Source: Chthonomonadaceae bacterium
GTDB taxonomy: Bacteria > Armatimonadota > Chthonomonadetes > Chthonomonadales > Chthonomonadaceae
Reading direction: 5' to 3'
Length of the DNA stretch: 64,000 bases
Assembly (NCBI GenBank): GCA_025352825.1
Contig: JANXSG010000135.1
Coordinates: 1-64,000 of the forward strand
Shown: positions 46,785 through 57,137 of the stretch, piece after piece
How positions within the stretch are numbered: position 1 is the first letter of the stretch
Layout of the letters: each line of letters starts with the position of its first letter
Translations under genes and position numbers: made by a program
The notes under the pieces: model-generated
Told to the model about the DNA's origin: nothing
The model's input: only the letters and a program-made list of their open reading frames with translations
Databases searched by the model: none

Positions 46785-47744
46785 ATGGAATATTACCTCG
46801 GCATAGATAGCGGCGGCTCGAAAACAGCCGCACTCATAACCAACTCAGATGGCCAGGAGCTAGGTATCGGGCTCGGTGGTCCTGGAAGCCTCGCAATCCA
46901 GGATGAGGCCGAACTGCGCCATTCGCTACTACAGTCTATCCGGGGTGCTTTGAAATTGGCAGGGATTCCTCTCGATATGAGGTACAAATCGGTCTGTGTT
47001 GGTATCGCTGGTTATTCCGCAGAGCAGAAGAGAGCTTCATATTTTCAGATGCTTCAGGAGACTCTGCTTTCCGAATGTTATCGTATAGAACCAGACTATC
47101 TCACGGCTTATTGGGGCGCTTCGGGAGGTTCTCCAGGAATCGTGGTAATTGCTGGTACTGGCGCTGTCTCATTCGGGCGAAATTCTAAAGGGGAGACACT
47201 CAGGGAAGATGGCTTGGGTTACCTTCTCGGAGATCGAGGCAGCGGGTTCAATCTTGGGCTTCGTGTTATCAGTGGTGTGCTTGAAGAGATGAAAGAGTGC
47301 CGGATATCTCCTCTCTCCAAAAAAATTCTCGAAGAGACAGAAACACACTCTCAAAATGAGATCATGCAGTGGCTATATGGTAATTTCAGCACGGCAAAAG
47401 TTGCCGCGATTGCGCCAATAGTTGGGGAATTCGCTGATGCGGGCGACCAAATTGCGCGCGCACATATTTCGGAAATGGCCAGAAGGCTCCGTCATGCCGT
47501 TCGTCAGATTAGACATCGGTTATGGATGCCGCGAGACATACCTGTCTACACACTTGGTGGACTCTGGAATATTGGCAGCTTCTTTCAAGAGGAGTTTCAA
47601 GATCCCCAGTGGCGGCCAGAGTTGGAATACGCTTTTGTCACGCAGCAGATCCCAGGGGGGCGTTTTAATATTACGGATGCGAAATGTGACGCTTTGCAAG
47701 GTGCGGCGCTTCTCGCAAGAGAGGAGTGCATATGTTTAAAATAG
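46785..47744 (+). CDS. BadF/BadG/BcrA/BcrD-type ATPase, N-acetylglucosamine kinase-like
   Basis: YLGIDSGGSKTAALITNSDGQELGIGLGGPGS, IVVIAGTGAVSFG, GDRGSGFNLGLRVI. Confidence 0.88.
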   Translation: MEYYLGIDSGGSKTAALITNSDGQELGIGLGGPGSLAIQDEAELRHSLLQSIRGALKLAGIPLDMRYKSVCVGIAGYSAEQKRASYFQMLQETLLSECYRIEPDYLTAYWGASGGSPGIVVIAGTGAVSFGRNSKGETLREDGLGYLLGDRGSGFNLGLRVISGVLEEMKECRISPLSKKILEETETHSQNEIMQWLYGNFSTAKVAAIAPIVGEFADAGDQIARAHISEMARRLRHAVRQIRHRLWMPRDIPVYTLGGLWNIGSFFQEEFQDPQWRPELEYAFVTQQIPGGRFNITDAKCDALQGAALLAREECICLK

Positions 47745-48460
47745 CAGTTTGGACAGTTTTACTGTTAAATACATCCCTGGTGATAGCAGCTTCAGATAAA
47801 TCAATTCATGATTGGAGCAGCTGTAAAAATATCCACACGATTGTGGTTTTGCCCGTTGTAATTTGCACAGGAGCTCTTAGTCAGCCAGCGCATGAAGAAT
47901 CTACAAGAGATTATCAGAAAAATCTACGATTATTACTCCAACGTTTCGACACTGCATTCGCTAATCGACTTCAGGAGAATCCACAGTTCAAACTGACGCT
48001 GATGAACAAGGTGATGAGCGCCAAACAAAAATCTGAATTTCGTAATGTCGTGGGCTATAAACAGCTATCAGGAAAGCAAAGCAGCGACTGGCCATCGCCT
48101 GATTTAAGCACAGCCATGAACCTGGCGAAACTTCTAAAGGCAGACGCTGTATTAATCAGCGCCTTGAGAGAACCAGCAAGTATTGGTGAAGGGCTACAGC
48201 TTAATCATCAAACCTGGAATATTAACCCATTTAATATTGGCCTCAGGCACATCAAGCCACATGTCGTGTCACCAAGAGTACAGGCGATACTCATTAGCCG
48301 TGCAGGAAATATAGTTTGGCGAGATGAAGAATTGGCAAACCACCCACGAACTAAACCATCGACTGCAAGAAACCTGCATGCCGACTGGCTGGATTCCACA
48401 GATGAAGTTGCTTCACTCCTGGCAGACAGCCTGGAACAGAAAGCTCCTCCAAAGCAGTAA
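47732..48460 (+). CDS. Secreted/periplasmic hypothetical protein
   Basis: Intact ORF with signal-like N-terminus MFKIAVWTVLLLNTSLVIAA; gaggag upstream of the ATG at 47732. Confidence 0.5.
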   Translation: MFKIAVWTVLLLNTSLVIAASDKSIHDWSSCKNIHTIVVLPVVICTGALSQPAHEESTRDYQKNLRLLLQRFDTAFANRLQENPQFKLTLMNKVMSAKQKSEFRNVVGYKQLSGKQSSDWPSPDLSTAMNLAKLLKADAVLISALREPASIGEGLQLNHQTWNINPFNIGLRHIKPHVVSPRVQAILISRAGNIVWRDEELANHPRTKPSTARNLHADWLDSTDEVASLLADSLEQKAPPKQ

Positions 48461-48491
48461 TCCTCCCGACTGCCTAGGCAATGCGGAAGGA

Positions 48492-48857
48492 TTTCACAGG
48501 CGGTCTATAAGCCGGGTTTTGTATCTGTATGGCCATCTCTCTAGGGAGCCGGTTGCCCGTCTCCTCAAGCGGTCTTTCCCGGAGGGTCCGCGAGCCGCAT
48601 CAACCCCTCCTTATTCGACCTTGCTCCCGATGGGGTTTACCTGGCAGATGTGTCTCCACACCTCCGGTGCGCTCTTACCGCACCATTTCACCGTTGCCTG
48701 CGAACAGGCTGTGTCATTTCTGTGGCACTTTCCGTCGGGTTGCCCCGCCCGGACGTTATCCGGCATCGTGCCCTATGGAGCCCGGACTTTCCTCTACGGA
48801 GTATTCAGTCTTGAGCAAGCTCAATTCACTACTATCGCAGCGACCACCCGACCGCCT
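48492..48857 (-). ncRNA. rnpB: RNase P RNA (bacterial class A-like)
   Basis: Minus strand contains GAGGAAAGTCCGGGC, AACCCGACGGAAAGTGCCACAGAAA, GGTGAAATGGTGCGGTAAGAGCGCACC, GGCTTATAGACCGCC; P1 pairing AGGCGGTC/GACCGCCT at the two ends. Confidence 0.95.
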
Positions 48858-48864
48858 GCATTAT

Positions 48865-48893
48865 ATTATACCTCTTCTAGGGGTATTGGTCAA
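48865..48893 (-). promoter_or_regulatory. rnpB promoter (TTGACC-N17-TATAAT)
   Basis: Minus-strand TTGACC (48893-48888), 17-bp spacer, TATAAT (48870-48865), about 8 nt before the P1 helix. Confidence 0.8.
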
Positions 48894-49049
48894 ATCACTC
48901 TGAATAAAAATAAGAACTCACTCATGCGCATTTATGTGATGATTATATTGACAGTCCGTGTATTTGCGTGATAGTATTGAAATGAAGTTATGAGCTCACA
49001 AATTCCAAATTGACAATAACTACTGTAGTGAAACGGACTATTCCACTAA

Positions 49050-50195
49050 ATGAATTTATCTCTCTCAAACTTTAAATTCGCACATGTTTTTAACGTTGCC
49101 ATCCTGATATTTATAGGAACGATCATGCCACAGTCGGCACACACTCAGAATGCCAACATTCCAACTCCACAAATACTGATAGAATCTTGGCAAAAGCTGA
49201 TTGATGATCTAAAATCCTCGGTACGATCTTATCGGCTGGAAGGGAGTATAGAACCCGCCGCATATTCTGATGGCCGCCAGACAAATTCTCAGAATGGAAT
49301 ACAAGCAAGCGGAAGTATAAACTCTCCACCCACCTATATGAAAAACTGGACAGCAATCGATAGTGGATATAAATTTTTTTGGGAGTTTGAAACCGATAGA
49401 GGTTCTCACAAAATGGCTTGCAGTGGAGATGAGTACGATATCTACTCAAAATTCCCAAACGCAAGTGGAATTGGAATTCACAATAGACTTAAAGCAGAGA
49501 ACATCAACAACTATTTTATACATGTCTATGCGTTTCGTGTGCCATTTCGTATTGAAGATATACTTCTTCATCCATCTCTTGTTTGCTCGACAGCTCAGAA
49601 TAGTGAAAGACCTCTTGCCGACTTCTATCGATCACAGGGTCAGAATTTGAAAGTGGTGGGAGAGGAGCGGATAGATAACTGGAACAGTTATCATCTGCAG
49701 CTTATCCCGGGATTTAAAACCTCTCTGACAACTTTTGCCAGCGATGTATGGATCGCTAAAATCGAAGGTAGATTCATACCAATACAGTTCGATTTTAGTG
49801 ATGGAAACAGTATCAGATACGTGCGCCTTACTTTCACGAAAGGGCAGAAGTTGGGCAGTGGATGGGTGCCTACCGAGTATAAAGTATATATCTACAATCA
49901 CTTAAAACCGCCGGCAGGGTCGGCTGATTCTCCACATCCAGATGTGATACAAACATGCACATTGAATATGAGTGAGATAAATACCGATTTTCCTCAAGGC
50001 ACATTTCGAATTACCTTTCCAGCCAATACAGAAATAGTGTTGTATGGTGATAATCTCGGTGTATCAAAGTCGCCTCAAATCTTTGGAAAATCGCTATTGG
50101 CGGGTTCGGCAGTGAAAATAGTATTCATTATTGTAATTGCGGCATCAATATTTATTTTCTATTTATCACGTGCAAAAGGCCAGAAGAACGCGTAG
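49050..50195 (+). CDS. Exported protein of unknown function with C-terminal TM segment
   Basis: Signal-like N-terminus; C-terminal AVKIVFIIVIAASIFIFYLSRAKGQ; no recognised motif. Confidence 0.55.
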   Translation: MNLSLSNFKFAHVFNVAILIFIGTIMPQSAHTQNANIPTPQILIESWQKLIDDLKSSVRSYRLEGSIEPAAYSDGRQTNSQNGIQASGSINSPPTYMKNWTAIDSGYKFFWEFETDRGSHKMACSGDEYDIYSKFPNASGIGIHNRLKAENINNYFIHVYAFRVPFRIEDILLHPSLVCSTAQNSERPLADFYRSQGQNLKVVGEERIDNWNSYHLQLIPGFKTSLTTFASDVWIAKIEGRFIPIQFDFSDGNSIRYVRLTFTKGQKLGSGWVPTEYKVYIYNHLKPPAGSADSPHPDVIQTCTLNMSEINTDFPQGTFRITFPANTEIVLYGDNLGVSKSPQIFGKSLLAGSAVKIVFIIVIAASIFIFYLSRAKGQKNA

Positions 50196-50241
50196 CTACC
50201 CCATCCTCCCTGCCTCCTTCAACCAAATACACGAGATACGG

Positions 50242-51111
50242 TTATTCAAGATCAAGCTCTGCAGATATGGCTCCTTGCGAAAGCGCCAACATTTTACGGG
50301 CTGGAACACACCACTTACATTCAGGGATATCACATAGAAGCCCTGCAGAATCGCCCTGAAGAAGTGATATTCCTAAAGAGACAAGCTGCCTCTGTGACAT
50401 CAACTGGCTGGGAGCATCTCCCACCACACCGCGTTTCACCAGGCGCGACTGAATAGCAAGCGGCTCAATTTTCACAAATCCTTCACTGCATTCCGGGCTT
50501 CCTTTCATTACACTCCAGGTATCTGGAGTCGTTTTCAACGTCGCCGACCGATTGATATAGGGGACATCTGCCCAGAATTCTGCAAGGTGAAGCGAGGAGT
50601 TTGACTTATGGGATACGCCCAGCAATAGTATTTTGCCATCGATTTGATGAAGCCTTGCCAGAGGGCTATTTTCGCCCAAAGGGAAATGGAAAGGTGCGTT
50701 CCGGGTTAAAAATTCCGCATTCTTTCCCAGCGCAGCGAAGGAGACAATGGGATGTGAACTGCGAAACGCCCCTGGTTGTTTACGAACAAACTCCGGAAAA
50801 TAACCGATCCACTCTGTATGGGTAGGCGAAGTATCGGGGTTGAAGAGCGGTATTGATTCCCTGGCAAGCACCAGAGCTTCCAGAGTTTTTGGCGGATTAT
50901 GCCATCCGGCAGGATCGGAATGTGCAAATGTGAATGTAGGAACCAATAGCGTTCCTTCAGTCCCAAGTACTTCTCTGATTGCATTAAGCAAAGTCTCGGG
51001 TCCCGACTGCATTCTGCCAACTCTACGCAGAGAGGTATGTAATAACACAGAATCGCCTGCGCCTAGTCCAATTCTATCCAGATCGTCTGTGAGTTGATCC
51101 TCAGTCCACAT
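50242..51111 (-). CDS. AAC(3)-family N-acetyltransferase
   Basis: GDSVLLHTSLRRVG, TLLVPTFTF, TEWIGYFPEFVRKQPGAFRSSHPIVSFAALG, KILLLGVSHKSNSSLHLAE. Confidence 0.88.
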   Translation of the reverse strand: MWTEDQLTDDLDRIGLGAGDSVLLHTSLRRVGRMQSGPETLLNAIREVLGTEGTLLVPTFTFAHSDPAGWHNPPKTLEALVLARESIPLFNPDTSPTHTEWIGYFPEFVRKQPGAFRSSHPIVSFAALGKNAEFLTRNAPFHFPLGENSPLARLHQIDGKILLLGVSHKSNSSLHLAEFWADVPYINRSATLKTTPDTWSVMKGSPECSEGFVKIEPLAIQSRLVKRGVVGDAPSQLMSQRQLVSLGISLLQGDSAGLLCDIPECKWCVPARKMLALSQGAISAELDLE

Positions 51112-51170
51112 CTAAAATCAGCTCCTTCCTTGTTTGCTTTAAACGTGCCTTATTGCCAGAATCGTATAAT

Positions 51171-52673
51171 TTAGAGGTACCCAAGATCTTCTAATCTTCG
51201 AGCGAGTTCTTCCTCTTCCTCTTCAGAATAGGCCGTATCCTGAAGCGATTCCATGGCAGAACTGATGGGAGCCCGCCCCATTCCCTTGGGAGGAACTATG
51301 CCTATTTTATTTAGTACAGTGGGTGCAATATCATATAAAGAAAGTCCCACCCGAAGATGTGAGGCTGGGATATATGTTGGGGGATTCGCAGATTGTAAAT
51401 GTATTTCAGAAACATCCGCCATAAGAAATATACCATGTTGTGCATGATTAGCATCATCGGGGCCGGTATCGTTTTCGTGCGTCCATATGCTTGCGTGCCC
51501 TATGCTGCCTACCGATCTCCAATGCAAATCGCCAAAATAGACAATAAGATCGGGAGCGACGCCATTAATCTCTGCATAAATCTGATTGGGCCGAAATATA
51601 CGATTTCCAAGCAGCGTTCCGTTTTCATCCGTTTGCGCTTCGAGCTTACTCTGGATTTCTCTTTTGAGGCTTTCTATCTCAGTAACTTTAACGTTTCCTG
51701 TTGGTTCCCTTCCTTCTACGTTTAGAAACAGTCTTCCATAGTATCCACCATCTCCCCATGCCTTCGTATTCTTCCAATCGACAAGATCCGGGCTGAATTT
51801 GCTCACAGTATCGTATGGCTCTTTCAATACAAGATAGCCCTCTTGAATGAGCCACTGATTGAAACAGAGTCCACCATCCATCCTTTTAGCACCGTGATCG
51901 GAAACAATGAGCAGCGTTGTATCTTCTTCTAGCCTTGAAATAAACTCTCCGAGATGTGCATCCAACGCAATATAGTAGTCACGAATGGCGTGTTCCAGAA
52001 TATGTCCAGCTTCGTATTTTACATGCTTAGGATCGAAATATTTCCAGAATGCGTGGTGAAGCCTATCTGGTCCCATTTCCACCATTATGAAAAAGTCCCA
52101 TGGCTTATTTATCAGGAGATGGGTCGCCAGCTGAAATCTTTGAGCCGTCATCTCATAGATTTCTTTAAGCAGTTGATTTTTATTATCTGTACGAAAATTA
52201 CGGGTATCCAGAATGTAATCCCCTACAACATCGCGAATTTCATGCTTCAATTCTGATGGGAATGTGTAGTCACTGGAAATATCCGGCGCGAGAAAATCAG
52301 AGATGAGGAGTCCGTTTATGGGACGGGGCGGATAAGTAAGCGGTACGCCCAGCGCGATTGTCTTCTTCCCAGCTTCAGCTAGAACATCCCAAATCGCGGG
52401 CATTTTTACCATACGGCTGCTGGCAAAACCGAGTCCATCGTAGGAATTATCTTTGCGATTCCGGAAGCCATAGATACCCAGCGTTCCAGGATCTTGGCCA
52501 GTCATCATGCACATCCATGCAGGCACCGTAATCGGAGGTATTGAGCTTTCTAAAGAACCGTAGATGCCTGCAAGCATGACTCTTCTAAAATTGGGGAGCA
52601 GATCACTCCAGAGATCAAAGACAAATTCGGGTGGCACACAATCCAGACCCACAATAACCACTCTACTGGACAT
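51171..52673 (-). CDS. Type I phosphodiesterase/nucleotide pyrophosphatase-like protein
   Basis: VIVGLDCVPPEF, SIPPITVPAWMCMMTGQDPG, LLIVSDHGAKRMDG. Confidence 0.88.
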   Translation of the reverse strand: MSSRVVIVGLDCVPPEFVFDLWSDLLPNFRRVMLAGIYGSLESSIPPITVPAWMCMMTGQDPGTLGIYGFRNRKDNSYDGLGFASSRMVKMPAIWDVLAEAGKKTIALGVPLTYPPRPINGLLISDFLAPDISSDYTFPSELKHEIRDVVGDYILDTRNFRTDNKNQLLKEIYEMTAQRFQLATHLLINKPWDFFIMVEMGPDRLHHAFWKYFDPKHVKYEAGHILEHAIRDYYIALDAHLGEFISRLEEDTTLLIVSDHGAKRMDGGLCFNQWLIQEGYLVLKEPYDTVSKFSPDLVDWKNTKAWGDGGYYGRLFLNVEGREPTGNVKVTEIESLKREIQSKLEAQTDENGTLLGNRIFRPNQIYAEINGVAPDLIVYFGDLHWRSVGSIGHASIWTHENDTGPDDANHAQHGIFLMADVSEIHLQSANPPTYIPASHLRVGLSLYDIAPTVLNKIGIVPPKGMGRAPISSAMESLQDTAYSEEEEEELARRLEDLGYL

Positions 52674-52711
52674 AAGCTTTCCTAACTATGTGAAATTTCT
52701 ATAAAATTGAT

Positions 52712-55432
52712 TTAGGTATTGCCTTGGAGCTGCGCAATGAGATCGGTTAATATGAGATTAGCCAATGGATCATGGGTGATATTTGATAATAGATAGAATG
52801 TAGTCAGCACTACTCGGCCCTTCCCGATATTCAGCCTCGCCGCAATTCCTGCGGGGTTATGAAGCCAGCCAGCGTATAGACCCGAGAGAACATTTCCATA
52901 ATTAGCGCCTGTGAAAACTAGTTGTGGCACCACCGCCTCATATTCAAAGTCAAAGCGTTCACGATCTGGAAGAGATGGAAATGCTTCGTTCGAAAACCAT
53001 GTTTTGGTGGCACACCATTCTCCCCACCATCCATTTTCAGTTCGATTATGTAACTGAATACCCAATATGGAATCGGTGGGAATAGATTCCAAATTGTCGA
53101 CAATAAGCAGTAAACTCCCACCAGAATTCACAAATAGCTCTGTATCAGAATTCCACTGTTTACTTAGCATAGGAATGGATGTTGGGGAGCTGTTTGTCCC
53201 AACCGCAAGAACCGGAGGAAGCTGAACAGATCGAAAACTGTTTGGTACAATCACAATATTTTGAGTAGTATATGCGATATGTGAATCATCACTTCCCAGA
53301 AGCTCGATACTGATCTCGTATTTTACCGGATTTTCAGCTTCAGGCAGATCGACTTGAATGGAGGGAAGTTCAAAGTTACCTGGTTCTCCAGCAAGGTTGA
53401 TGCCTGCTGAACCGAGTAAAAGAGCGCCTGCAAGATCGGGAAAACCCTTGATACTCCATTTCAAATGAGCATTTTGAAGTGACCTGCCGGAGAAACAGGA
53501 GTAAGTAAGTCTCAGTATCGCCGATTCGCCTCCCCAAAAAGATGCACGATCTTTGAGTCGCGGAATTAGAATATCTTGAGCCTGTAAGAATTTGGATCTG
53601 TCATGGAAAATCTTTCTATTTCTTCCCATATCCAAAAGTCCATTGCACTCCCAGTTCAAATCAGTAAACTCTGTAATGACATATCCTGCAATGGAAGGAT
53701 GGAGCCGCATCTCCTCTATCTCCCACTTCAAAGAGAGCCATTCCTGCTCTTGAGAGGCGTCTGCGAGGGAGTTGTAATCTTTGTACGCTCTATTTAATTG
53801 CTGTTCAGCGAATCTGTCTAATACACCTCTAGGGCGTGTAGGAACTTCTCCAGTATCGAACCAGTACGGTTCACCACCTTCGAATTCGAGAATTTTATCA
53901 TAATGCGGCAGACCCCAGTTGCCAAATTCGGAAAGTATTAATGGCTCCGTTCCGACGTATTCAGCATCTCCGTACGTAGAATAAGTTGCATAGCGCTTAG
54001 ATGTAAAATGATGAATCCATTCCGCGTACTCTCCAGCCTGATCTGGAATGTTAAAATAGACATGGTAATCGTCGAGGTCAGAAGCAACATGAAAATTAGG
54101 ATGACAAGGAGAGTTATCTATAATGAGCCAGCTTGGAGCCATTTTTTTTGCACGATGATATGCCTGTTTCAGCCACAGTCGCTGCTCAGACTCTAGCATA
54201 TCAATGCCCCACGCTTCATTGATGATCGATGCCGCGATGATACAGGGATGGTGAGAATCTCTGCGCCACATCGCTTTGAAAGTAGCGTCCAAGCGTTCTC
54301 GAAACTTGTCCGTCAGCTTATCACCGTTTGGAATCTCGTACCAAACAAGAAGACCAAGTTCATCGCACAGATCGAGGTACTCCGGCTCTGGTACTTTGAT
54401 ATGGCATCGCATCAGGTTCAATCCAAGCTCTTTCGCTTTTAGGAACTGATCCCGCAGGTATTCGGAGGAAGGGGTAGTATAAATTGTCTTGGGATAGAAA
54501 TCTTGATCTAAAACTCCTCTTAGAAAAATAGGCTGCCCATTAATGCAAACGCGCCCATCACGCGTATCTACCTCACGCATTCCAAAATGCGTGGTAGTGC
54601 AATCGATCAGTAAGGAGTTAAGTTCAATCCGTACTTCAGCTCTATAAAGTGAAGGTGATTCTGGGGACCACAGCAGCGCATTCGGAATAGGAATGTGTAT
54701 TATTTGCCTATCAATATTTTCAGAAGGAAGAGCAATTTCCAAAGAGCCTGATGACGAGATTGTATCTGCATACATAATATCAACTATGAGTTTTATTATT
54801 GAATCTTCGTTTTTAGGCAAAGAATTTAGCCCGCTGAGCTGCACATGGAAATCAGCTGCAGAAAGATGTATGTCTGTCCGTACCTCTACGTGTTCAATAT
54901 TGAGAGGAGGTTTAATTTCTAAAGTGACGCTTTGCCATATTCCGCCAACACTGCTGTACCAACTCTGCTTGCCATGAGGTATCTCGGCGAAGAGCAACTC
55001 CTCACCATTTGGTAAAATCGCGTTAGCTTTCGCGGTAGAGTCTGTAACCTTAACAATGAGTGTGTGTTCATTCAGGGGGTTTTCTATCAAAATCTTGTGT
55101 ATATCGAATTCGAAGGGCGTGTATCCACCTTCATGAGCGCCGAGGAAACTACCGTTTAGCCAAACTTCACAGTAATAGTCCACCGCACCAAATTGGAGTG
55201 AGATGATATTACCTTCGATTCTGTTATCAAAATGAAATGTTCTTGTATATACTGCCGTTCCAGGACGATTAATTAATCCTGGGAATGTACTTTCCCAGGG
55301 AGCAGGAACAGAAATCAATGTTTCTGGCTCGTCATCAAAACAAAATTTCCAAATACCATCTAGAGAGATAGTATGCCTGAGGAGTGAAATATCTGAATCA
55401 GTGAATCGATTGTTTGTCATAGTTGCCTTCAT
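52712..55432 (-). CDS. Glycoside hydrolase family 2 protein
   Basis: Acid/base IIAASIINEAWG, nucleophile LILSEFGNWG, N-terminal sugar-binding SLQFGAVDYYCEVWLNGSFLGAHEGGYTPFEFDI. Confidence 0.9.
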   Translation of the reverse strand: MKATMTNNRFTDSDISLLRHTISLDGIWKFCFDDEPETLISVPAPWESTFPGLINRPGTAVYTRTFHFDNRIEGNIISLQFGAVDYYCEVWLNGSFLGAHEGGYTPFEFDIHKILIENPLNEHTLIVKVTDSTAKANAILPNGEELLFAEIPHGKQSWYSSVGGIWQSVTLEIKPPLNIEHVEVRTDIHLSAADFHVQLSGLNSLPKNEDSIIKLIVDIMYADTISSSGSLEIALPSENIDRQIIHIPIPNALLWSPESPSLYRAEVRIELNSLLIDCTTTHFGMREVDTRDGRVCINGQPIFLRGVLDQDFYPKTIYTTPSSEYLRDQFLKAKELGLNLMRCHIKVPEPEYLDLCDELGLLVWYEIPNGDKLTDKFRERLDATFKAMWRRDSHHPCIIAASIINEAWGIDMLESEQRLWLKQAYHRAKKMAPSWLIIDNSPCHPNFHVASDLDDYHVYFNIPDQAGEYAEWIHHFTSKRYATYSTYGDAEYVGTEPLILSEFGNWGLPHYDKILEFEGGEPYWFDTGEVPTRPRGVLDRFAEQQLNRAYKDYNSLADASQEQEWLSLKWEIEEMRLHPSIAGYVITEFTDLNWECNGLLDMGRNRKIFHDRSKFLQAQDILIPRLKDRASFWGGESAILRLTYSCFSGRSLQNAHLKWSIKGFPDLAGALLLGSAGINLAGEPGNFELPSIQVDLPEAENPVKYEISIELLGSDDSHIAYTTQNIVIVPNSFRSVQLPPVLAVGTNSSPTSIPMLSKQWNSDTELFVNSGGSLLLIVDNLESIPTDSILGIQLHNRTENGWWGEWCATKTWFSNEAFPSLPDRERFDFEYEAVVPQLVFTGANYGNVLSGLYAGWLHNPAGIAARLNIGKGRVVLTTFYLLSNITHDPLANLILTDLIAQLQGNT

Positions 55433-55598
55433 GGAGCTATACTTGTTTTTTTTGACTTCTTCCTTTCAATGAGGAAGGAATCGTAGTATTTACGTAGAAT
55501 GTATCTGCAAATCAGTGTTTGGAAGAAGTAATAATTAGAGGGGATGTAGAGAATTTCCTTAATGATTTAAATATATTGAGTAAAAGCTGTATCTGCCT

Positions 55599-56051
55599 TT
55601 GACTCAAGCACAGTCAACTGAATTCGGATCACTTGATCCCTGCTATCGGGGAACCCAAATAAACGAACAGGTACCAAAACAGAAAACACGGCTTCTGGTG
55701 ATTGATGACGAACCATTGATGACCGATCTCTTCTCCCAATTCATGACAAAACTTGGATTTGATGTAGTTATCGCTACTGGTGGTCAAGAGGGTCTGGATT
55801 ATTTGGCGAATGCGTCAGATATACCTGATATCGTCATCACAGACTTAACCATGCCCGAAATGAACGGGGTTGAATTTGCCAGAATTCTTGCTGCTGTTAG
55901 ACCAGAGCTACCTGTAATCATCGACACTGGATTTGCTGCATCCGGTGAACTAACGAATTTGCCTTCAAATATCACTGCTATTGTGCAAAAACCTTTTCAA
56001 TACACTGTCCTGGCTGCAAAGATCGATAAGATATTAGCATCCAACAAATAG
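55599..56051 (+). CDS. Stand-alone receiver-domain response regulator
   Basis: RLLVIDDEPLMTDLF, DIVITDLTMPEMNG, VQKPF; TTG start. Confidence 0.9.
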   Translation: MTQAQSTEFGSLDPCYRGTQINEQVPKQKTRLLVIDDEPLMTDLFSQFMTKLGFDVVIATGGQEGLDYLANASDIPDIVITDLTMPEMNGVEFARILAAVRPELPVIIDTGFAASGELTNLPSNITAIVQKPFQYTVLAAKIDKILASNK

Positions 56052-56067
56052 ATAATACTACTAACCT

Positions 56068-57063
56068 CTACCTGGCTAGTGCTGTAGATATTGTCGGATT
56101 GAATATGGTATGCATAATTGGAATGTTACTAAAGAGCAGCAGCCCCATAATCAAAGTACACACAACGACGGCAGCCATGAGGGTAGGTTCTTTGTAAAGC
56201 CCCTCCGGCCTTTGCACTGCGCTGTCGGCTTTAAAAGCTAACGCCAGATAGATGGCCATCACTAATGCAATAAATGGGAATGAGAGAATTAGTTCGAGTT
56301 TATATCTCATTATGAAAGCGCCAAGAAAGAGCATCGCTGCCGAGCCGTAAAACATGATCGAGACAAGCAGTCTTTCCAGAGTATAGAAGGCAAACGATTT
56401 GCGATAGGCGGCAGCACGTGCTGGATCGCCAATATCTCGGAACTCTGCATAGCGTTTCATGGCCATAAAATAACACCCAATCATCCAGTAAGCTATCAGC
56501 AGCGATGCCGGAACCATCAGTGTTGTGCCTGTGATATACCATCCAGCCAACATTCTCAGTGGGTTGTTTACAGACTCTGATAGCACATCCACATATGGCA
56601 GATCCTTGCTTCTTACTGGCGGAATATTATAGATACATCCCATTACCCAAAGTACAAAAACAGCAATAGCAAAGGGCATATTTACCATCAGCCCTAGCCC
56701 CACCCCAATGAGCATCAGCACAATCCACTGGACATATCCTAAAGGAATGTTGACTTTGCCTGCAGGGGTCGGCCTGTTACATTTTACAGGGTGAAGTCGA
56801 TCGAAAGGTGCATCCAGCATCTCGTTAATAGTGTAGTTGCTGGATGCCACCAGGCAAATTGAGATCATTCCGAGTATAAAATGAGGAACAATTCCGGTGA
56901 GTGTATGCTTCGAATCTATCGCCATTGCGGCAGCCACACCCGGAAAAACAAAAACATTCTTGAACCAGTGATCTATGCGCGCAATCTGTATATGCCCTGA
57001 AAGCGTAGGTCGAGCTACTGGCTGAGTCGAGGACAATTCATTGTTTGTTGATGTTGTTTTCAT
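56068..57063 (-). CDS. UbiA-family prenyltransferase, DPPR-synthase-like
   Basis: ARIDHWFKNVFVFPG, NYTINEMLDAPFDRLHPVKCNRPTPAGKV, YFMAMKRYAEFRDIG. Confidence 0.82.
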   Translation of the reverse strand: MKTTSTNNELSSTQPVARPTLSGHIQIARIDHWFKNVFVFPGVAAAMAIDSKHTLTGIVPHFILGMISICLVASSNYTINEMLDAPFDRLHPVKCNRPTPAGKVNIPLGYVQWIVLMLIGVGLGLMVNMPFAIAVFVLWVMGCIYNIPPVRSKDLPYVDVLSESVNNPLRMLAGWYITGTTLMVPASLLIAYWMIGCYFMAMKRYAEFRDIGDPARAAAYRKSFAFYTLERLLVSIMFYGSAAMLFLGAFIMRYKLELILSFPFIALVMAIYLALAFKADSAVQRPEGLYKEPTLMAAVVVCTLIMGLLLFSNIPIMHTIFNPTISTALAR

Positions 57064-57137
57064 ATATTATTAATACCCAACCGAATACTTTTCAAAGACA
57101 AAATTTTTTTATACGATCTCCCACCCGGATTAATCGG

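Noticed and set aside
48324-48971. 215-aa ORF (and 48529-48903) downstream of the hypothetical gene
   Set aside because: Overlaps RNase P RNA; ORF is incidental.
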